64,000 nt of DNA, from NCBI GenBank assembly GCA_029624675.1, contig JARSSP010000026.1:48504-112503 (forward strand). Reading direction: 5' to 3'. A program made the position numbers and the translations under genes. Position 1 is the first letter of the stretch. Every line of letters starts with the position of its first letter. Shown one piece after another: positions 24,909-33,201 of this stretch. The notes below the pieces were generated by a model. That model was not told where the DNA came from. It saw only the letters and a program-made list of their open reading frames with translations, and searched no databases. Source of the DNA: Candidatus Contendibacter sp. GTDB lineage: Bacteria; Pseudomonadota; Gammaproteobacteria; Competibacterales; Competibacteraceae.

Positions 24909-26078
24909 TCACGCGCCCCAGCCGAAGTTGAGCTTGCCGTCGATGGCGCTGTTGGCCGGGGTGGCGACGCCGGATTTCAGCAAGAACATCAGCGCCGCCC
25001 CGTCATAGACGCGCGGATGGCTGGGTTGCAGGCCGCGCGTGAAGTCGATCATCTGGGCCTGGCCGAGCACTTGCAGCGGGAACTCCGCCAGCGGCTTGAC
25101 CAGGGCGACCGAATACATGCCGCTGGTGTAGGTGGCGTTGTTGCGGATGCCCTGGATCGACTGGATGCCGCCGTCCGCCGCCTGCAACGGCACGAACGGG
25201 CCGTATTTGCCCGCGCCGGTGGCGCCGCTGTAGAGGATGTGGCTGTTGGTGGCGGCGGTCTTGCCGATGGGCAGGCTGGGGCTGGACGGGGTAGCGCGGC
25301 TGGCGGTGCCCGCGCTGTTGGTGTAGTTCAAGGACAAACCGGGCGTGCCCGCGCCCAAGGCGGTGGCGCTCGGATTGAAGAAGATCGCCTGCACGCCTTT
25401 CCCGTCCGAGTAGCGCGGCAGGCGCGCGGTCAGGGTGTGGGTGCCGGTGCCGGCGTCGGTGTAGGCGACGACCGTTCCGGCGATGGCGTTGGCGAAGCTG
25501 GTGGCGACGCGCGCCGTCGTGGCGGACACCCGCACCAGCCAGTAATCGGTGGCGAGGCTCAAGCCGGTCGGCAGCGCGCCGCCGGAATTGGTAAAGCGGA
25601 CTTTGGTGAAGCTCTGCCAGTCGTTGGCGAAAGTCAGCAGCAGACCGCTCGAACTGGATGCGGTGAAGGTGTTGCTGTTGGTGGTGGCCTGTTCGGTGGT
25701 GGTCGTGACCGCCGTCACCCGGTAGAAGCCGAGCACGTCCACCAGTTGCAGCGTCGCCGGAACCACGGTGGCGGCCGCCGTGACCGCGTAGCCGGACACC
25801 AGGATCTTGAAGTCGTCGCCGGCCGCGCCGACGTTGCCGCCGTGGTAGAGGCTGCCCGCGCCGCTCAACTGGTCGCACACGGACTGGAATTGCAGCGCCG
25901 TGCCGGCGTCGAAAATGGCGTCGGCTTGCGGGTAGCCGCCGCCCCGGAACAGGGTGTGCCACTCGTTGGCCACGGCGGCGGCGGTCGGGTTGAACTGCTT
26001 GCTGAACACCTGCGAGAAGGCGTTGCCGGCGTAGGACAGGGAGTTGGTTTGATGGTCTTCGCTGGTGAAGCCGGTCAT
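24909..26078 (-). CDS. Hypothetical structural protein (389 aa), cassette gene
   Basis: 389 aa from ATG 26078, overlapping the previous gene by four bases. Rich in Thr/Ser/Gly beta structure. A segment SGMYSVALVKPLAEFPLQVLG resembles LVALVLVKPVAAFQINEI in the neighbouring 26075-26935 protein, so the two may be distant paralogues. No domain name recognised. Its place between portal and MuF is unusual for Mu-like phages. Confidence 0.65.
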   Translation of the reverse strand: MTGFTSEDHQTNSLSYAGNAFSQVFSKQFNPTAAAVANEWHTLFRGGGYPQADAIFDAGTALQFQSVCDQLSGAGSLYHGGNVGAAGDDFKILVSGYAVTAAATVVPATLQLVDVLGFYRVTAVTTTTEQATTNSNTFTASSSSGLLLTFANDWQSFTKVRFTNSGGALPTGLSLATDYWLVRVSATTARVATSFANAIAGTVVAYTDAGTGTHTLTARLPRYSDGKGVQAIFFNPSATALGAGTPGLSLNYTNSAGTASRATPSSPSLPIGKTAATNSHILYSGATGAGKYGPFVPLQAADGGIQSIQGIRNNATYTSGMYSVALVKPLAEFPLQVLGQAQMIDFTRGLQPSHPRVYDGAALMFLLKSGVATPANSAIDGKLNFGWGA

Positions 26079-26935
26079 GCGGGACTCCAAAGGGTGATCA
26101 GGTCGCCTTGCAGCGTGGTGCCGGCCAGCGTGCCGACCGGCAGCGCGACCAGGTTCAAGTAGGCGTCGTCCTTGATCTCCGGCAGCACGCCGAAGTCGCG
26201 GGGCAACTCGTAGTAGTGCGGCGCCGTGATCTCGTTGATCTGAAACGCGGCGACGGGCTTGACCAGCACCAGCGCCACCAGGCCGACGTCCGGCGTGAGA
26301 AATTCGATGCTGACCGGCCGCGCCACTCCGGCGCAGCCGTCCGCCAGGGGCAGGAACAGCCCGCTCTGCCCGCTCAGGGCCGAGGCCGAGGCGGCGATGG
26401 TGCCCGCCGAGACTTGGGTGTTGCAGACCAGCGTCGGCGTAGTGAATTGAAGGCCGCGCTGATCCTCGTAGGTGACGCGAAACTGCGCGCCGCCCACGTA
26501 GGGGTTTTGCTCCACCACCATCAGCCGCGTGCCCTGGGCCGCCGTCCAGCGGGGGATGGCGATCCCGGTGGTCAGGTCTTGCACGCCGGTGTCCATGGCG
26601 ATGCCCGGCCAGTAGGCCAGATAGTCCAGCAGTTCCACCGTCAGCGGCGCACAGGTCGCCGCGGGCGTCCCGATATTGAAGCCGTGCAGGAACTTGCGGT
26701 AGCCCGCTGCCGCCACCGGCGGGCCGTGATCCAGGCCGCCGTCGGCACTGCGCGCCAGCGCCGTGGCCTGTAGCGGCGTCGCGAAATAGTACTGGGCGAA
26801 CGGGTTGCCCGGCGACATGGACAGATCGAACCAGATACCGCTGGCCGTGGTCTGCGTCGGCGCTTTCGACCAGGACCGCCGCAGAAACCGGCCGCCCTCG
26901 AACGCCTCGTTGATTTCAAGATTCGTCAGGGGCAT
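26075..26935 (-). CDS. Hypothetical structural protein (286 aa), cassette gene
   Basis: 286 aa: MPLTNLEINEAFEGGRFLRRSW... Largely beta composition, with a YYFATPLQATALARSADGGLDHG segment. It shares a short VALV-VKP motif with the next gene. Starts inside the end of the small CxxC protein. Not recognised; probably virion-associated. Confidence 0.65.
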   Translation of the reverse strand: MPLTNLEINEAFEGGRFLRRSWSKAPTQTTASGIWFDLSMSPGNPFAQYYFATPLQATALARSADGGLDHGPPVAAAGYRKFLHGFNIGTPAATCAPLTVELLDYLAYWPGIAMDTGVQDLTTGIAIPRWTAAQGTRLMVVEQNPYVGGAQFRVTYEDQRGLQFTTPTLVCNTQVSAGTIAASASALSGQSGLFLPLADGCAGVARPVSIEFLTPDVGLVALVLVKPVAAFQINEITAPHYYELPRDFGVLPEIKDDAYLNLVALPVGTLAGTTLQGDLITLWSPA

Positions 26936-27053
26936 CGGGCGCGGCTTCCTCGACGATCACCGGCGGCGCGGCGCAGACGCACGCCTTTTCGCCTTCCGGC
27001 CGTTCGGTGCGGACGATCAGGCCGCATTCGGGACAGGTGCGGACGTAAATCAT
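26916..27053 (-). CDS. Small Cys-containing protein
   Basis: 45 aa from ATG 27053 (ATGA overlap with the preceding stop): MIYVRTCPECGLIVRTERPEGEKACVCAAPPVI. CPEC plus CVC suggests a small zinc ribbon. The longer open frame upstream is antisense or out-of-phase shadow. Confidence 0.6.
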   Translation of the reverse strand: MIYVRTCPECGLIVRTERPEGEKACVCAAPPVIVEEAAPDAPDES

Positions 27054-27469
27054 TCGCTGGTCTTGCCGGTGATGGTGATGGTGCCGACATCGCACTGCGG
27101 CTGGACGTTTTGGGTGATGTACAGGTCGTCGGCCAGGCCGGCGATGATCGCCATGGCGACCGCGCCGCTGACGGTATCCACCACCACCACCTTGCGCGCG
27201 GTCTGCGCCGCGCCGGCATCGGTGCGCTTGCCCCACTGTTTTAGCACGGCATTGGTAAAGTTCGTGCCGTTGTCGGTCCATCCGCTGGCCTTGGTGTGGG
27301 CGATGCGGGCGTAGCCGGTGTAATTCAGCTCGGTGGCGAGCGGGTCGGCGGGATCGGGCGACGCGCTGGAAATCAGGGCCAGATACTGAGTCGCGCCGGC
27401 CCGCCAGGAGGGATCGATGCCTTTCAGCGTGCATTCCAGCAGATCGTTGGCCAGGGCGTTCGACATCAT
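27050..27469 (-). CDS. Phage structural protein of the 'PSWRAGATxYLAL' family
   Basis: 139 aa. The motif SNALANDLLECTLKGIDPSWRAGATQYLALISSASPDPADPLATELNYTGYARIA is typical of small phage virion or tail-fibre-associated proteins found in several transposable phages. Four-base overlap with the portal gene. Exact function not known. Confidence 0.6.
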   Translation of the reverse strand: MMSNALANDLLECTLKGIDPSWRAGATQYLALISSASPDPADPLATELNYTGYARIAHTKASGWTDNGTNFTNAVLKQWGKRTDAGAAQTARKVVVVDTVSGAVAMAIIAGLADDLYITQNVQPQCDVGTITITGKTSE

Positions 27470-29400
27470 GAGGTGGGCTCTCCGGGTTCCGGGGTTTCGA
27501 GATCGGTTTCGATTTGCGTGGCGCGCGTAATCTGTCCGGCGGCGTCGCGTTCGACGAGGGTTTCGGTTTTGCGCGCCGGCAGCGATACATGGACGGTCGG
27601 CGGCGGCGCTTCGGGCACGTTCACCGTGATCGCTGGCGCGGCGACGGTCACGGTCGGCGGCGGGGATTCAGGGACGTTCACCGTGATCTGGGGCGCGGCG
27701 ACATGGACAGTCGGTGGCGGGGATTCAGGGACGTTCACCACAACCTGGGGCGCGGCGGGGTCCGCCAGGTTTACGGTAATGTGTGGCTGCACGGTGATGG
27801 GTGACGGCGCGGCGAACGCGCGGGCGACCGGCCGGTCGGCCGTACCCGAAGCGGGCGCGGCCTCGAACCGTCCGGCCGCGTCGGCCACGGCCAGCGCCTG
27901 GCCCATCAGCGACGCGAAGGCGGACGGATCGAGGTTGGGGTAGAGGGTCAACAGCCGGTCGCGGAATTCGTCCAGGTCGTCGACCTCATCCAGCAGCGCC
28001 CGAACCGGCTGCAACAGGGTCTCGATCAGCGGCTCCGCTTCCGCGCCCAACCGCTCCACCATCGGCGCGGTGGGGTCGGGCGGATCGGGCGGGTCGGCGA
28101 AGGCCGGCGCGGGGGCGGGGGCGGGATCGGGCGGCACGGATGCACGGTCTACGCCGGCAGACGGGGCATCGGGCGCGGCGGTGGGCACCGCCTCCCAATC
28201 GCCGCCGTAAGTCTCCGCGACCTGCTTCAGGGTCGGCCGATACCCTACGTCGAACAGCTTGCGCTCGCGCTCGGCGCGGCCGTTCAGGTCTTCGTCGGGT
28301 TCGGTCTGGCGGAACACGCGCGGGGGCGCGGCGCCGGGGAAATTCCAGTCGGTGAGCCAGCGGACCGGGCCGCGATTGAACGACTCGCACAGCAGGTCGG
28401 CATCGGCTTTGATCAGTTCTTGGCGTACCTGATTTTGCACGTCGGCTTTGTACTGGCCGCCGACCGCCTCGCTGGTCATGATCTGACCGAGACAGATTTT
28501 GGCGATGGCTTGGTCGAGGTAAATGCACAGCCGCTCGTAGTCGATGCCCCCGGGCCGCTTCGCCTCCAGCAGCTCGGCGCGCATCCCCTCGGGCAGGATC
28601 ACGCCGGCATCGAGCTGGATGGCCTTGAGCGCGGCCAAGAGCCGGTTGCGGTCCTCGGCGGACGTGCCGGGCGGAAACCAACCGACGGCGGTGGGCACGC
28701 CGAATTTTTCGGCCGCAATCAACCAGAATTTGATATTGCCGCGTTTAAACTGGACCGGCCAATAGAGCCAGTGCGCCAGGCCCATCCCATAGGGTTCGTC
28801 GTCGTGGTCGGCGCCGGTGGCGAAGGTCCAAAATTTGCGCTCCGGTAGCGCCTCGCCGTTCGCCGCGGCCTGAGGGGTGAGCAGGCGCAATTCGCCGGAC
28901 GGCAGGAAAATGAAGCGGCGGCGGTCACGCACCTTGATCGCGTCCAGCATGACGGTCGAGCCGTCGCGGGCATAGAGGCATTCGGCCACGGCGAAGCCAT
29001 AAAATACCCCGTAGTGCATCCCTTGGCTGGCGTCGTCGAAGCCGACCGTTGCCAGCATCTCCTCCAGCCACGCCGCCGCGTTTTTGTCCGCGCGTTTCGT
29101 GCCGCCGGCCTCAACCGTCCATTCGCACGCCGTCAGCGCGAGCTGCCGCTGCTGAAACACGCTGCGCACCTGCCAGTCGCTCAATACTTCGCGGTAGAGG
29201 TCGTATTTGCCGCCGCCCAGCTTTTCCAGCAGCGGGTCTTGCGGGGGCAGCGCCATCGACTCCGACAGCCAGCCGCGCGTCACGTCCCGCCCGTCGTGGG
29301 TGGTCGCGACCTCGCGATACTCCGGCTTGGCCGGCTTGGGGTCGACGAACGCGGCGGCCGGTACGGGCGACCGTACAATCCTTTTGATCCAACCGAACAT
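27466..29400 (-). CDS. Portal protein, DUF935 / Mu gp29-like
   Basis: 644 aa from ATG 29400, which overlaps the terminase stop by one base (TAATG). The DUF935 core runs to about residue 410: SDWQVRSVFQQRQLALTACEWTVEAGG, EPYGMGLAHWLYWPVQFKRGNIKFW, GEDRNRLL-like segment, CLGQIMTSEAVGG. The C-terminal 100 residues are unusual: three tandem units of 'ITVNVPESPPPTVHVAAP', encoded by near-identical 57-bp DNA repeats. The portal ring is the DNA gateway of the capsid. Confidence 0.92.
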   Translation of the reverse strand: MFGWIKRIVRSPVPAAAFVDPKPAKPEYREVATTHDGRDVTRGWLSESMALPPQDPLLEKLGGGKYDLYREVLSDWQVRSVFQQRQLALTACEWTVEAGGTKRADKNAAAWLEEMLATVGFDDASQGMHYGVFYGFAVAECLYARDGSTVMLDAIKVRDRRRFIFLPSGELRLLTPQAAANGEALPERKFWTFATGADHDDEPYGMGLAHWLYWPVQFKRGNIKFWLIAAEKFGVPTAVGWFPPGTSAEDRNRLLAALKAIQLDAGVILPEGMRAELLEAKRPGGIDYERLCIYLDQAIAKICLGQIMTSEAVGGQYKADVQNQVRQELIKADADLLCESFNRGPVRWLTDWNFPGAAPPRVFRQTEPDEDLNGRAERERKLFDVGYRPTLKQVAETYGGDWEAVPTAAPDAPSAGVDRASVPPDPAPAPAPAFADPPDPPDPTAPMVERLGAEAEPLIETLLQPVRALLDEVDDLDEFRDRLLTLYPNLDPSAFASLMGQALAVADAAGRFEAAPASGTADRPVARAFAAPSPITVQPHITVNLADPAAPQVVVNVPESPPPTVHVAAPQITVNVPESPPPTVTVAAPAITVNVPEAPPPTVHVSLPARKTETLVERDAAGQITRATQIETDLETPEPGEPTS

Positions 29401-30836
29401 TACCACCCCCCCAAGAGGCCGCTGCCGGCCGTCGTGCCCCAGCCGATGTTTTTGTTGGCGGCGGCACGGTCACGACGATGGAGCGCGAAGGCATCCGCGC
29501 CCAGGGCCGAGACGCCGGCGGATTGAATGTCGGAAAACGCCAGCGCCGGCGTCCGGGCAGCGTAGAGCGCCAGAAACAGCGCCCAGGCGCGGTCGGCGTG
29601 GCCGCTGGCGTCGGAGTCAGCCACGAAGCGCGGGGCACCGGTGGGGCTGGTCACCCGTTGCAACTTGTGCAAGTCGGCGCGCAACGGCGCATCGCCAACC
29701 GGCAGGCGGAGCTTGCGATCCTCGAACGCCTCCTTGCCGACCGTGGCCAGCTCCAGCTTGGCGGCGGCGGTGAACAGCACGCCCTCCACCCGGTGAGCGC
29801 CGTGGCGGCGCTTCGCGTCCTCCACCGGTTTTTCGCCCATGCCGGTTTGGTCCATGCAGCACCGGGTGACCCGGTAGCGCCCGAACACCTCGGCCAGCAG
29901 CGCGTCTTGCTCGGCGAAAGAAATCCGCTGGCGGGCGACGATTTCCCGCGTCCACAGCACGTCGCCAACCGCCTCCAACACCACGACCACAAACAGATCA
30001 TGGCGAGCGGCGATATCGACGCCCACGAAACACGGGCCGCCCGCATAGCCGGCCGGGTCACCCGCGCCGTCGGCTTCGACCCCGTCGATCAGATCGTAGG
30101 GCAGCCAGGCGCTAGCTTCGTCCAGCCATTGCAGTTCGAACTCCTGCGCCCATGCGTCGGGGTCGTTGATGCCGGCCTTGAGGGTTGCGATGTCGCGCGG
30201 CAACCCCTCGGCCACCGCCTGATGAATATCCACGACGTGCCGCGACCAGACGGCGGCCAGGTCGGCGGAGGTCATCAACTCGTAGAATTTATTGCCCTTG
30301 CCGTTGGGTGTACTGACAACGCGCAGTTGGTGGCCGGCCGAGATGACCGGGAACAGGGCTTGCCAGATTTTGCGGCTGTCCTGGTGGAAGGCGAATTCAT
30401 CGAGGAGCACGCTGGCGGAAAAGCCGCGCGCGGTGTCGGCGTTGGCCGGCAGCGCGGTGATCCGACTGCCGCCGGGCAGGACGATTTCGAGGGCTTTGGT
30501 TGTGGCATCGAACGGTTTTTCGATGACTTCACAGGCCATTTTCAGGGCCGTTAAATGCCGCTTCGCGCCCTCTTCCATCGCTTCTTTCGCCTGGCGTTCG
30601 CCACGGCTCAGAATCACCCAGCGGCGGCGCTGGCCGGCGGCCTCGGCGGCCAGGCAGTCCAACACCAGTTCCAGGGTGGCGGTAAAGGTCTTGCCGGTCT
30701 GGCGGGCGAACATGCCGATCTTGAAGCGGCTGGCGTCGTCCAGCCAGCGGCGCTGGTAGGGGTACAGAATCCCCCCCGACCCCCCTTTTTCAAAGGGGGG
30801 TGGCGAAGCCGGGGGGATTTTCCTACGCGAGGCCAT
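29400..30836 (-). CDS. Terminase large subunit, Mu gp28-like
   Basis: 478 aa. FARQTGKTFTATLELVLDCLA is the Walker-A-like segment, ASVLLDEFAFHQDSRKIWQALFPVISAG the Walker B and coupling region, and GVDIAARHDLFVVVV with CMDQTGMGE the RNase H-like nuclease with its Asp residues. Residues about 8-22 (PPASPPPFEKGGSGGI) are an insertion encoded by a GC palindrome of the dispersed repeat family; it lies before the ATPase domain and keeps the frame. Confidence 0.92.
   Translation of the reverse strand: MASRRKIPPASPPPFEKGGSGGILYPYQRRWLDDASRFKIGMFARQTGKTFTATLELVLDCLAAEAAGQRRRWVILSRGERQAKEAMEEGAKRHLTALKMACEVIEKPFDATTKALEIVLPGGSRITALPANADTARGFSASVLLDEFAFHQDSRKIWQALFPVISAGHQLRVVSTPNGKGNKFYELMTSADLAAVWSRHVVDIHQAVAEGLPRDIATLKAGINDPDAWAQEFELQWLDEASAWLPYDLIDGVEADGAGDPAGYAGGPCFVGVDIAARHDLFVVVVLEAVGDVLWTREIVARQRISFAEQDALLAEVFGRYRVTRCCMDQTGMGEKPVEDAKRRHGAHRVEGVLFTAAAKLELATVGKEAFEDRKLRLPVGDAPLRADLHKLQRVTSPTGAPRFVADSDASGHADRAWALFLALYAARTPALAFSDIQSAGVSALGADAFALHRRDRAAANKNIGWGTTAGSGLLGGW
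30768..30820. repeat. Double palindrome inserted within the terminase N-terminal codons
   Basis: An outer pair AATCCCCCC / GGGGGGATT encloses an inner CCCCCCTTT / AAAGGGGGG pair. It is the same family as the copies at 267-287 and 2230-2250 in host DNA, here translated without a stop. Confidence 0.75.
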
Positions 30837-31356
30837 ACACGTCCTCGCGGATGCGTTGCAGGGTGCGGATGTCGAGGGTGTTCTCGCCGTGCTGGGCCTC
30901 GCTCAGCAGCGCGTCGAGCTTGGCCTGCACAGCGGCGGCGTGCTTTTTCTGGGCGATGCTGGCGCGGGACAAATCCGCGATGGCGCGGGCGGCGTTGCCC
31001 AGCAGCTTGATGCGCTTGGACGGGTCGGCCTCCTCGGCTTCTTGCAGGGCGACCAACATCGCAAACATATCGCTTTGCACCATCGACATGACCGCCTCCG
31101 AGCGGCGATCCTCCTCATCCGGCGCGGCTTCGGCGATCAGCCGGGCGGCCTCGGTACTGGCGCGAATCGCGGCCAGCTTGCGTTTCAGCCCCTGGCCGTA
31201 GCTATGGATCGCGCTCTTGCCGATCTCGTAACCCTGCTCGGTCAGCCAAGACGACAGATCGTGATAGCCGGAAAAGGCGCCGCGAACGAGGCGATCCTCG
31301 AGTTCGCGGCGAAGGTCCTCGGGCAGCAAATCAATCTTGGCCGGCGGGGGCATCAT
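30823..31356 (-). CDS. DUF3486 / Mu gp27-like protein (small terminase subunit candidate)
   Basis: 177 aa from ATG 31356. Pattern KIDLLPEDLRRELEDRLVRGAFSGYHDLSSWLTEQGYEIGKSAIHSYGQGLKRKL is the standard DUF3486 N-terminus; the rest is helical and charged. In Mu-like phages it precedes the large terminase and is taken as the small subunit. Its end overlaps the terminase start by 14 bp. Confidence 0.88.
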   Translation of the reverse strand: MMPPPAKIDLLPEDLRRELEDRLVRGAFSGYHDLSSWLTEQGYEIGKSAIHSYGQGLKRKLAAIRASTEAARLIAEAAPDEEDRRSEAVMSMVQSDMFAMLVALQEAEEADPSKRIKLLGNAARAIADLSRASIAQKKHAAAVQAKLDALLSEAQHGENTLDIRTLQRIREDVYGLA

Positions 31357-31361
31357 TCGCC

Positions 31362-31676
31362 TTAATACTTGGGCGGCCGGGCGATACCCGGCTCGCAAGA
31401 CACGGTGTACTCCGCGACATCCATGCCAGCGCGGGTTAGCTTCGCCCGCCATTGCGGCGAGTCCCGTCCCTCCAGGTGGATCAGCTCGCGCTCCATCAGG
31501 TAGTCCAGCTCGGCGTGCAGCTCGCGCGGCGTGCAGTGGGGAATAACCTGGCGGACGGTGTCCAGGATCAGGGTTTCCCCCGCGCCCAGCGGGCGGGCGG
31601 CATTCAGGGTGAGCAAGACCAGCCAGCGCAGGGTTTCGCGCTGGCTCTTTTCGGGATCGAACGGCAGATCGGGCAT
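31362..31676 (-). CDS. Mu gp26-like winged-helix protein
   Basis: 104 aa. RETLRWLVLLTLNAARPLGAGETLILDTVRQVIPHCTPRELHAELDYLMERELIHLEGRDSPQWRAKLTRAGMDVAEYTV reads as a winged helix and matches the gp26-type protein found between DUF2730 and DUF3486 genes. Role unknown. Confidence 0.8.
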   Translation of the reverse strand: MPDLPFDPEKSQRETLRWLVLLTLNAARPLGAGETLILDTVRQVIPHCTPRELHAELDYLMERELIHLEGRDSPQWRAKLTRAGMDVAEYTVSCEPGIARPPKY

Positions 31677-32077
31677 CAGGGCACTCCCGGTAAGTGGGTT
31701 TCGCGCAGCGGGCAGGCGCGGGTGTCGCAGGTCAAAATATGCTCCACCTTGATCGCCAGGGCATCGAGACGATGGATGATGGCGACCTCCTGGCGGATCG
31801 CATCCTCGCGCCGCTGATACTGCAACGGCAGGTCGATCAACAACTGCGTCAGGCGGTGCTCATGACCGCGCACGGCGTCGTCCAGGCTCGAAAAGCTCGC
31901 GCGCCACTGCTCGGCGGCCTGCTGGCGGGTGGCTTCCAGCGCGGAGAAACGCAGGTCCAGCCGCCGCTCGAATTGCCCCAGCAACAACCGTCCCGCGCCC
32001 AACAACAGGGTAATCAGCGCCAGGCCGACACCGCCGGCCAGCGACAACCATTCCCAGGCCGAGAGCGTCAACGACAC
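31676..32077 (-). CDS. DUF2730 membrane protein, Mu gp25-like
   Basis: 133 aa using GTG 32077 directly after the preceding TGA. One N-terminal membrane segment (WLSLAGGVGLALITLLLGAGRLLLG), then a charged helical region FERRLDLRFSALEATRQQAAEQW and a C-terminal CDTRACPL. DUF2730 (PF10805) proteins lie at this position in Mu-like phages; function unknown. Confidence 0.8.
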   Translation of the reverse strand: MSLTLSAWEWLSLAGGVGLALITLLLGAGRLLLGQFERRLDLRFSALEATRQQAAEQWRASFSSLDDAVRGHEHRLTQLLIDLPLQYQRREDAIRQEVAIIHRLDALAIKVEHILTCDTRACPLRETHLPGVP

Positions 32078-32078
32078 A

Positions 32079-32324
32079 TCAACCCGCCCGGCGACGCAGG
32101 TATTGCAGCGCCGCCTCGATACTAAAATTGATGAGGCTGTCGGCCACGTCGACACCGGCTCTGTACATCTGATAGCTCAGCATCTCGTAAACCCTTTTCC
32201 GTTTCTCCGCGTCAGGAAAAGATTCTTGCTCGTATATCGCCACCCATTCCTTGGCAATGGCCCACAACTGGCCGCACAGATAGCCCATTAGCTGATTTAA
32301 CAGCCCCATCCAGATGGCGTTCAT
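32079..32324 (-). CDS. Small hypothetical prophage protein
   Basis: 81 aa, helical, MNAIWMGLLNQLMGYLCGQLWAIAKEWVAIYEQ... with an amphipathic N-terminus. ATGA overlap with the upstream small membrane protein. No domain recognised; position in the lysis/packaging boundary. Confidence 0.65.
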   Translation of the reverse strand: MNAIWMGLLNQLMGYLCGQLWAIAKEWVAIYEQESFPDAEKRKRVYEMLSYQMYRAGVDVADSLINFSIEAALQYLRRRAG

Positions 32325-32509
32325 AGCTCACCCACGTTGAGCCAGCAAACGACCACAAATGGTCCTTGGCCAACCAAAGACAGCACGCAAAAAACCCACC
32401 ATGGCACCGCCAATAGCCCCGCCGTCTGAATGGCGGCCAACAACCCCATCGCGATCAGGGTTATGATGCTTACACCAAACGTCAGATACAACAGGCCCTC
32501 GCTAGACAT
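32321..32509 (-). CDS. Small two-helix membrane protein (holin candidate)
   Basis: 62 aa from ATG 32509 with a strong GAGGAGG eight bases upstream. Two hydrophobic segments (LLYLTFGVSIITLIAMGLLAAIQTAGLLAV and WVFCVLSLVGQGPFVVVCWLNV). Small two-TM proteins near endolysin genes are often holins or antiholins; which role applies here cannot be decided. Confidence 0.6.
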   Translation of the reverse strand: MSSEGLLYLTFGVSIITLIAMGLLAAIQTAGLLAVPWWVFCVLSLVGQGPFVVVCWLNVGEL

Positions 32510-32632
32510 GCACCCCTCCTCAAGATTTAAACCCGCGGTTCGCACCGGACCCGGCCGGCATGGGCTGGCGCACGCCGTCAACAGCGGCGCGGGAAATGTA
32601 GGGTGGGTTAGGGCGTCGACCCGTAACCCACC
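32510..32632 (-). repeat. Spanin-like remnant followed by a GGTGGGTTA/TAACCCACC palindrome
   Basis: Minus-strand translation of about 32520-32593 gives LLTACASPCRPGPVRTAGL, matching the mature start of the lipoprotein encoded at 32980-33201 (LLMGCASPCKP...SRTAGA). Upstream of this remnant the signal-peptide region is replaced by the inverted repeat GGTGGGTTA/TAACCCACC (32602-32632), a kind of dispersed bacterial palindrome. It appears to be a decayed duplicate of the lipoprotein gene. Confidence 0.5.
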
Positions 32633-32644
32633 ATCCGTTGCGGT

Positions 32645-32896
32645 TTAAGCCGGGAATTCCGGCTCCTCGGCGACCGGATCATCGACCGGCGCCGGCGGAG
32701 CATCCGGGTTCAGATTATCCAGGGCCTGCGCCATCGCCTTGAGATCGACCAGCGCGGCAACCGCTTCCTCCGGCAGTTCCACCTCGAATAGCGCGCGCTC
32801 CAGCGCGTTAATCCGTTCAATGATTTCCGCGTGCGCCTTCAACAACTGTGAGTTGACCGCGTTGACCATGTCGGTCAGTTCTCGCAACTTATTCAT
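32645..32896 (-). CDS. Small coiled-coil protein
   Basis: 83 aa from ATG 32896, chosen for the GGAG nine bases upstream. Sequence MNKLRELTDMVNAVNSQLLKAHAEIIERINALERALFEVELPEEAVAALVDLKAMAQAL is heptad-like, then an acidic Pro-rich tail. It may be an accessory structural or lysis protein; unassigned. Confidence 0.6.
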   Translation of the reverse strand: MNKLRELTDMVNAVNSQLLKAHAEIIERINALERALFEVELPEEAVAALVDLKAMAQALDNLNPDAPPAPVDDPVAEEPEFPA

Positions 32897-32979
32897 GATT
32901 CGTTTCTCCATACACAAAAGGGACTGGGAAATAGCCTCGTGGGCGGACCGCCCCAGCAATACAGTCAGCCACGCCATAA

Positions 32980-33201
32980 CTACCTCTCAAATCTGAATTC
33001 GCACCGTATCCCAACACTATCGATCATTCCATCCAGACTCGCCCCCGCCGTTCGGCTGGGTAGCCGTGCCAGGGCCAGAGCGGGTTTGCACGGGCTGGCG
33101 CAGCCCATCAGCAGCGCGCACAGGGCCAGCACAACCCCCAGCATCACCAGCGTCAGACCGGCCTTGTGGCCGGCCTTGTAGTTCGATCGGCGGCAAGGCA
33201 T
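32980..33201 (-). CDS. Small lipoprotein, outer-membrane spanin (Rz1-like) candidate
   Basis: 73 aa. Positively charged N-terminus, hydrophobic segment LTLVMLGVVLALCALLMG and a lipobox LLMGC give a mature lipoprotein of about 40 residues. Its frame overlaps the end of the upstream membrane protein gene by 185 bp in another phase, the nested layout typical of Rz/Rz1. The mature part has few prolines, unlike classical Rz1. Confidence 0.65.
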   Translation of the reverse strand: MPCRRSNYKAGHKAGLTLVMLGVVLALCALLMGCASPCKPALALARLPSRTAGASLDGMIDSVGIRCEFRFER

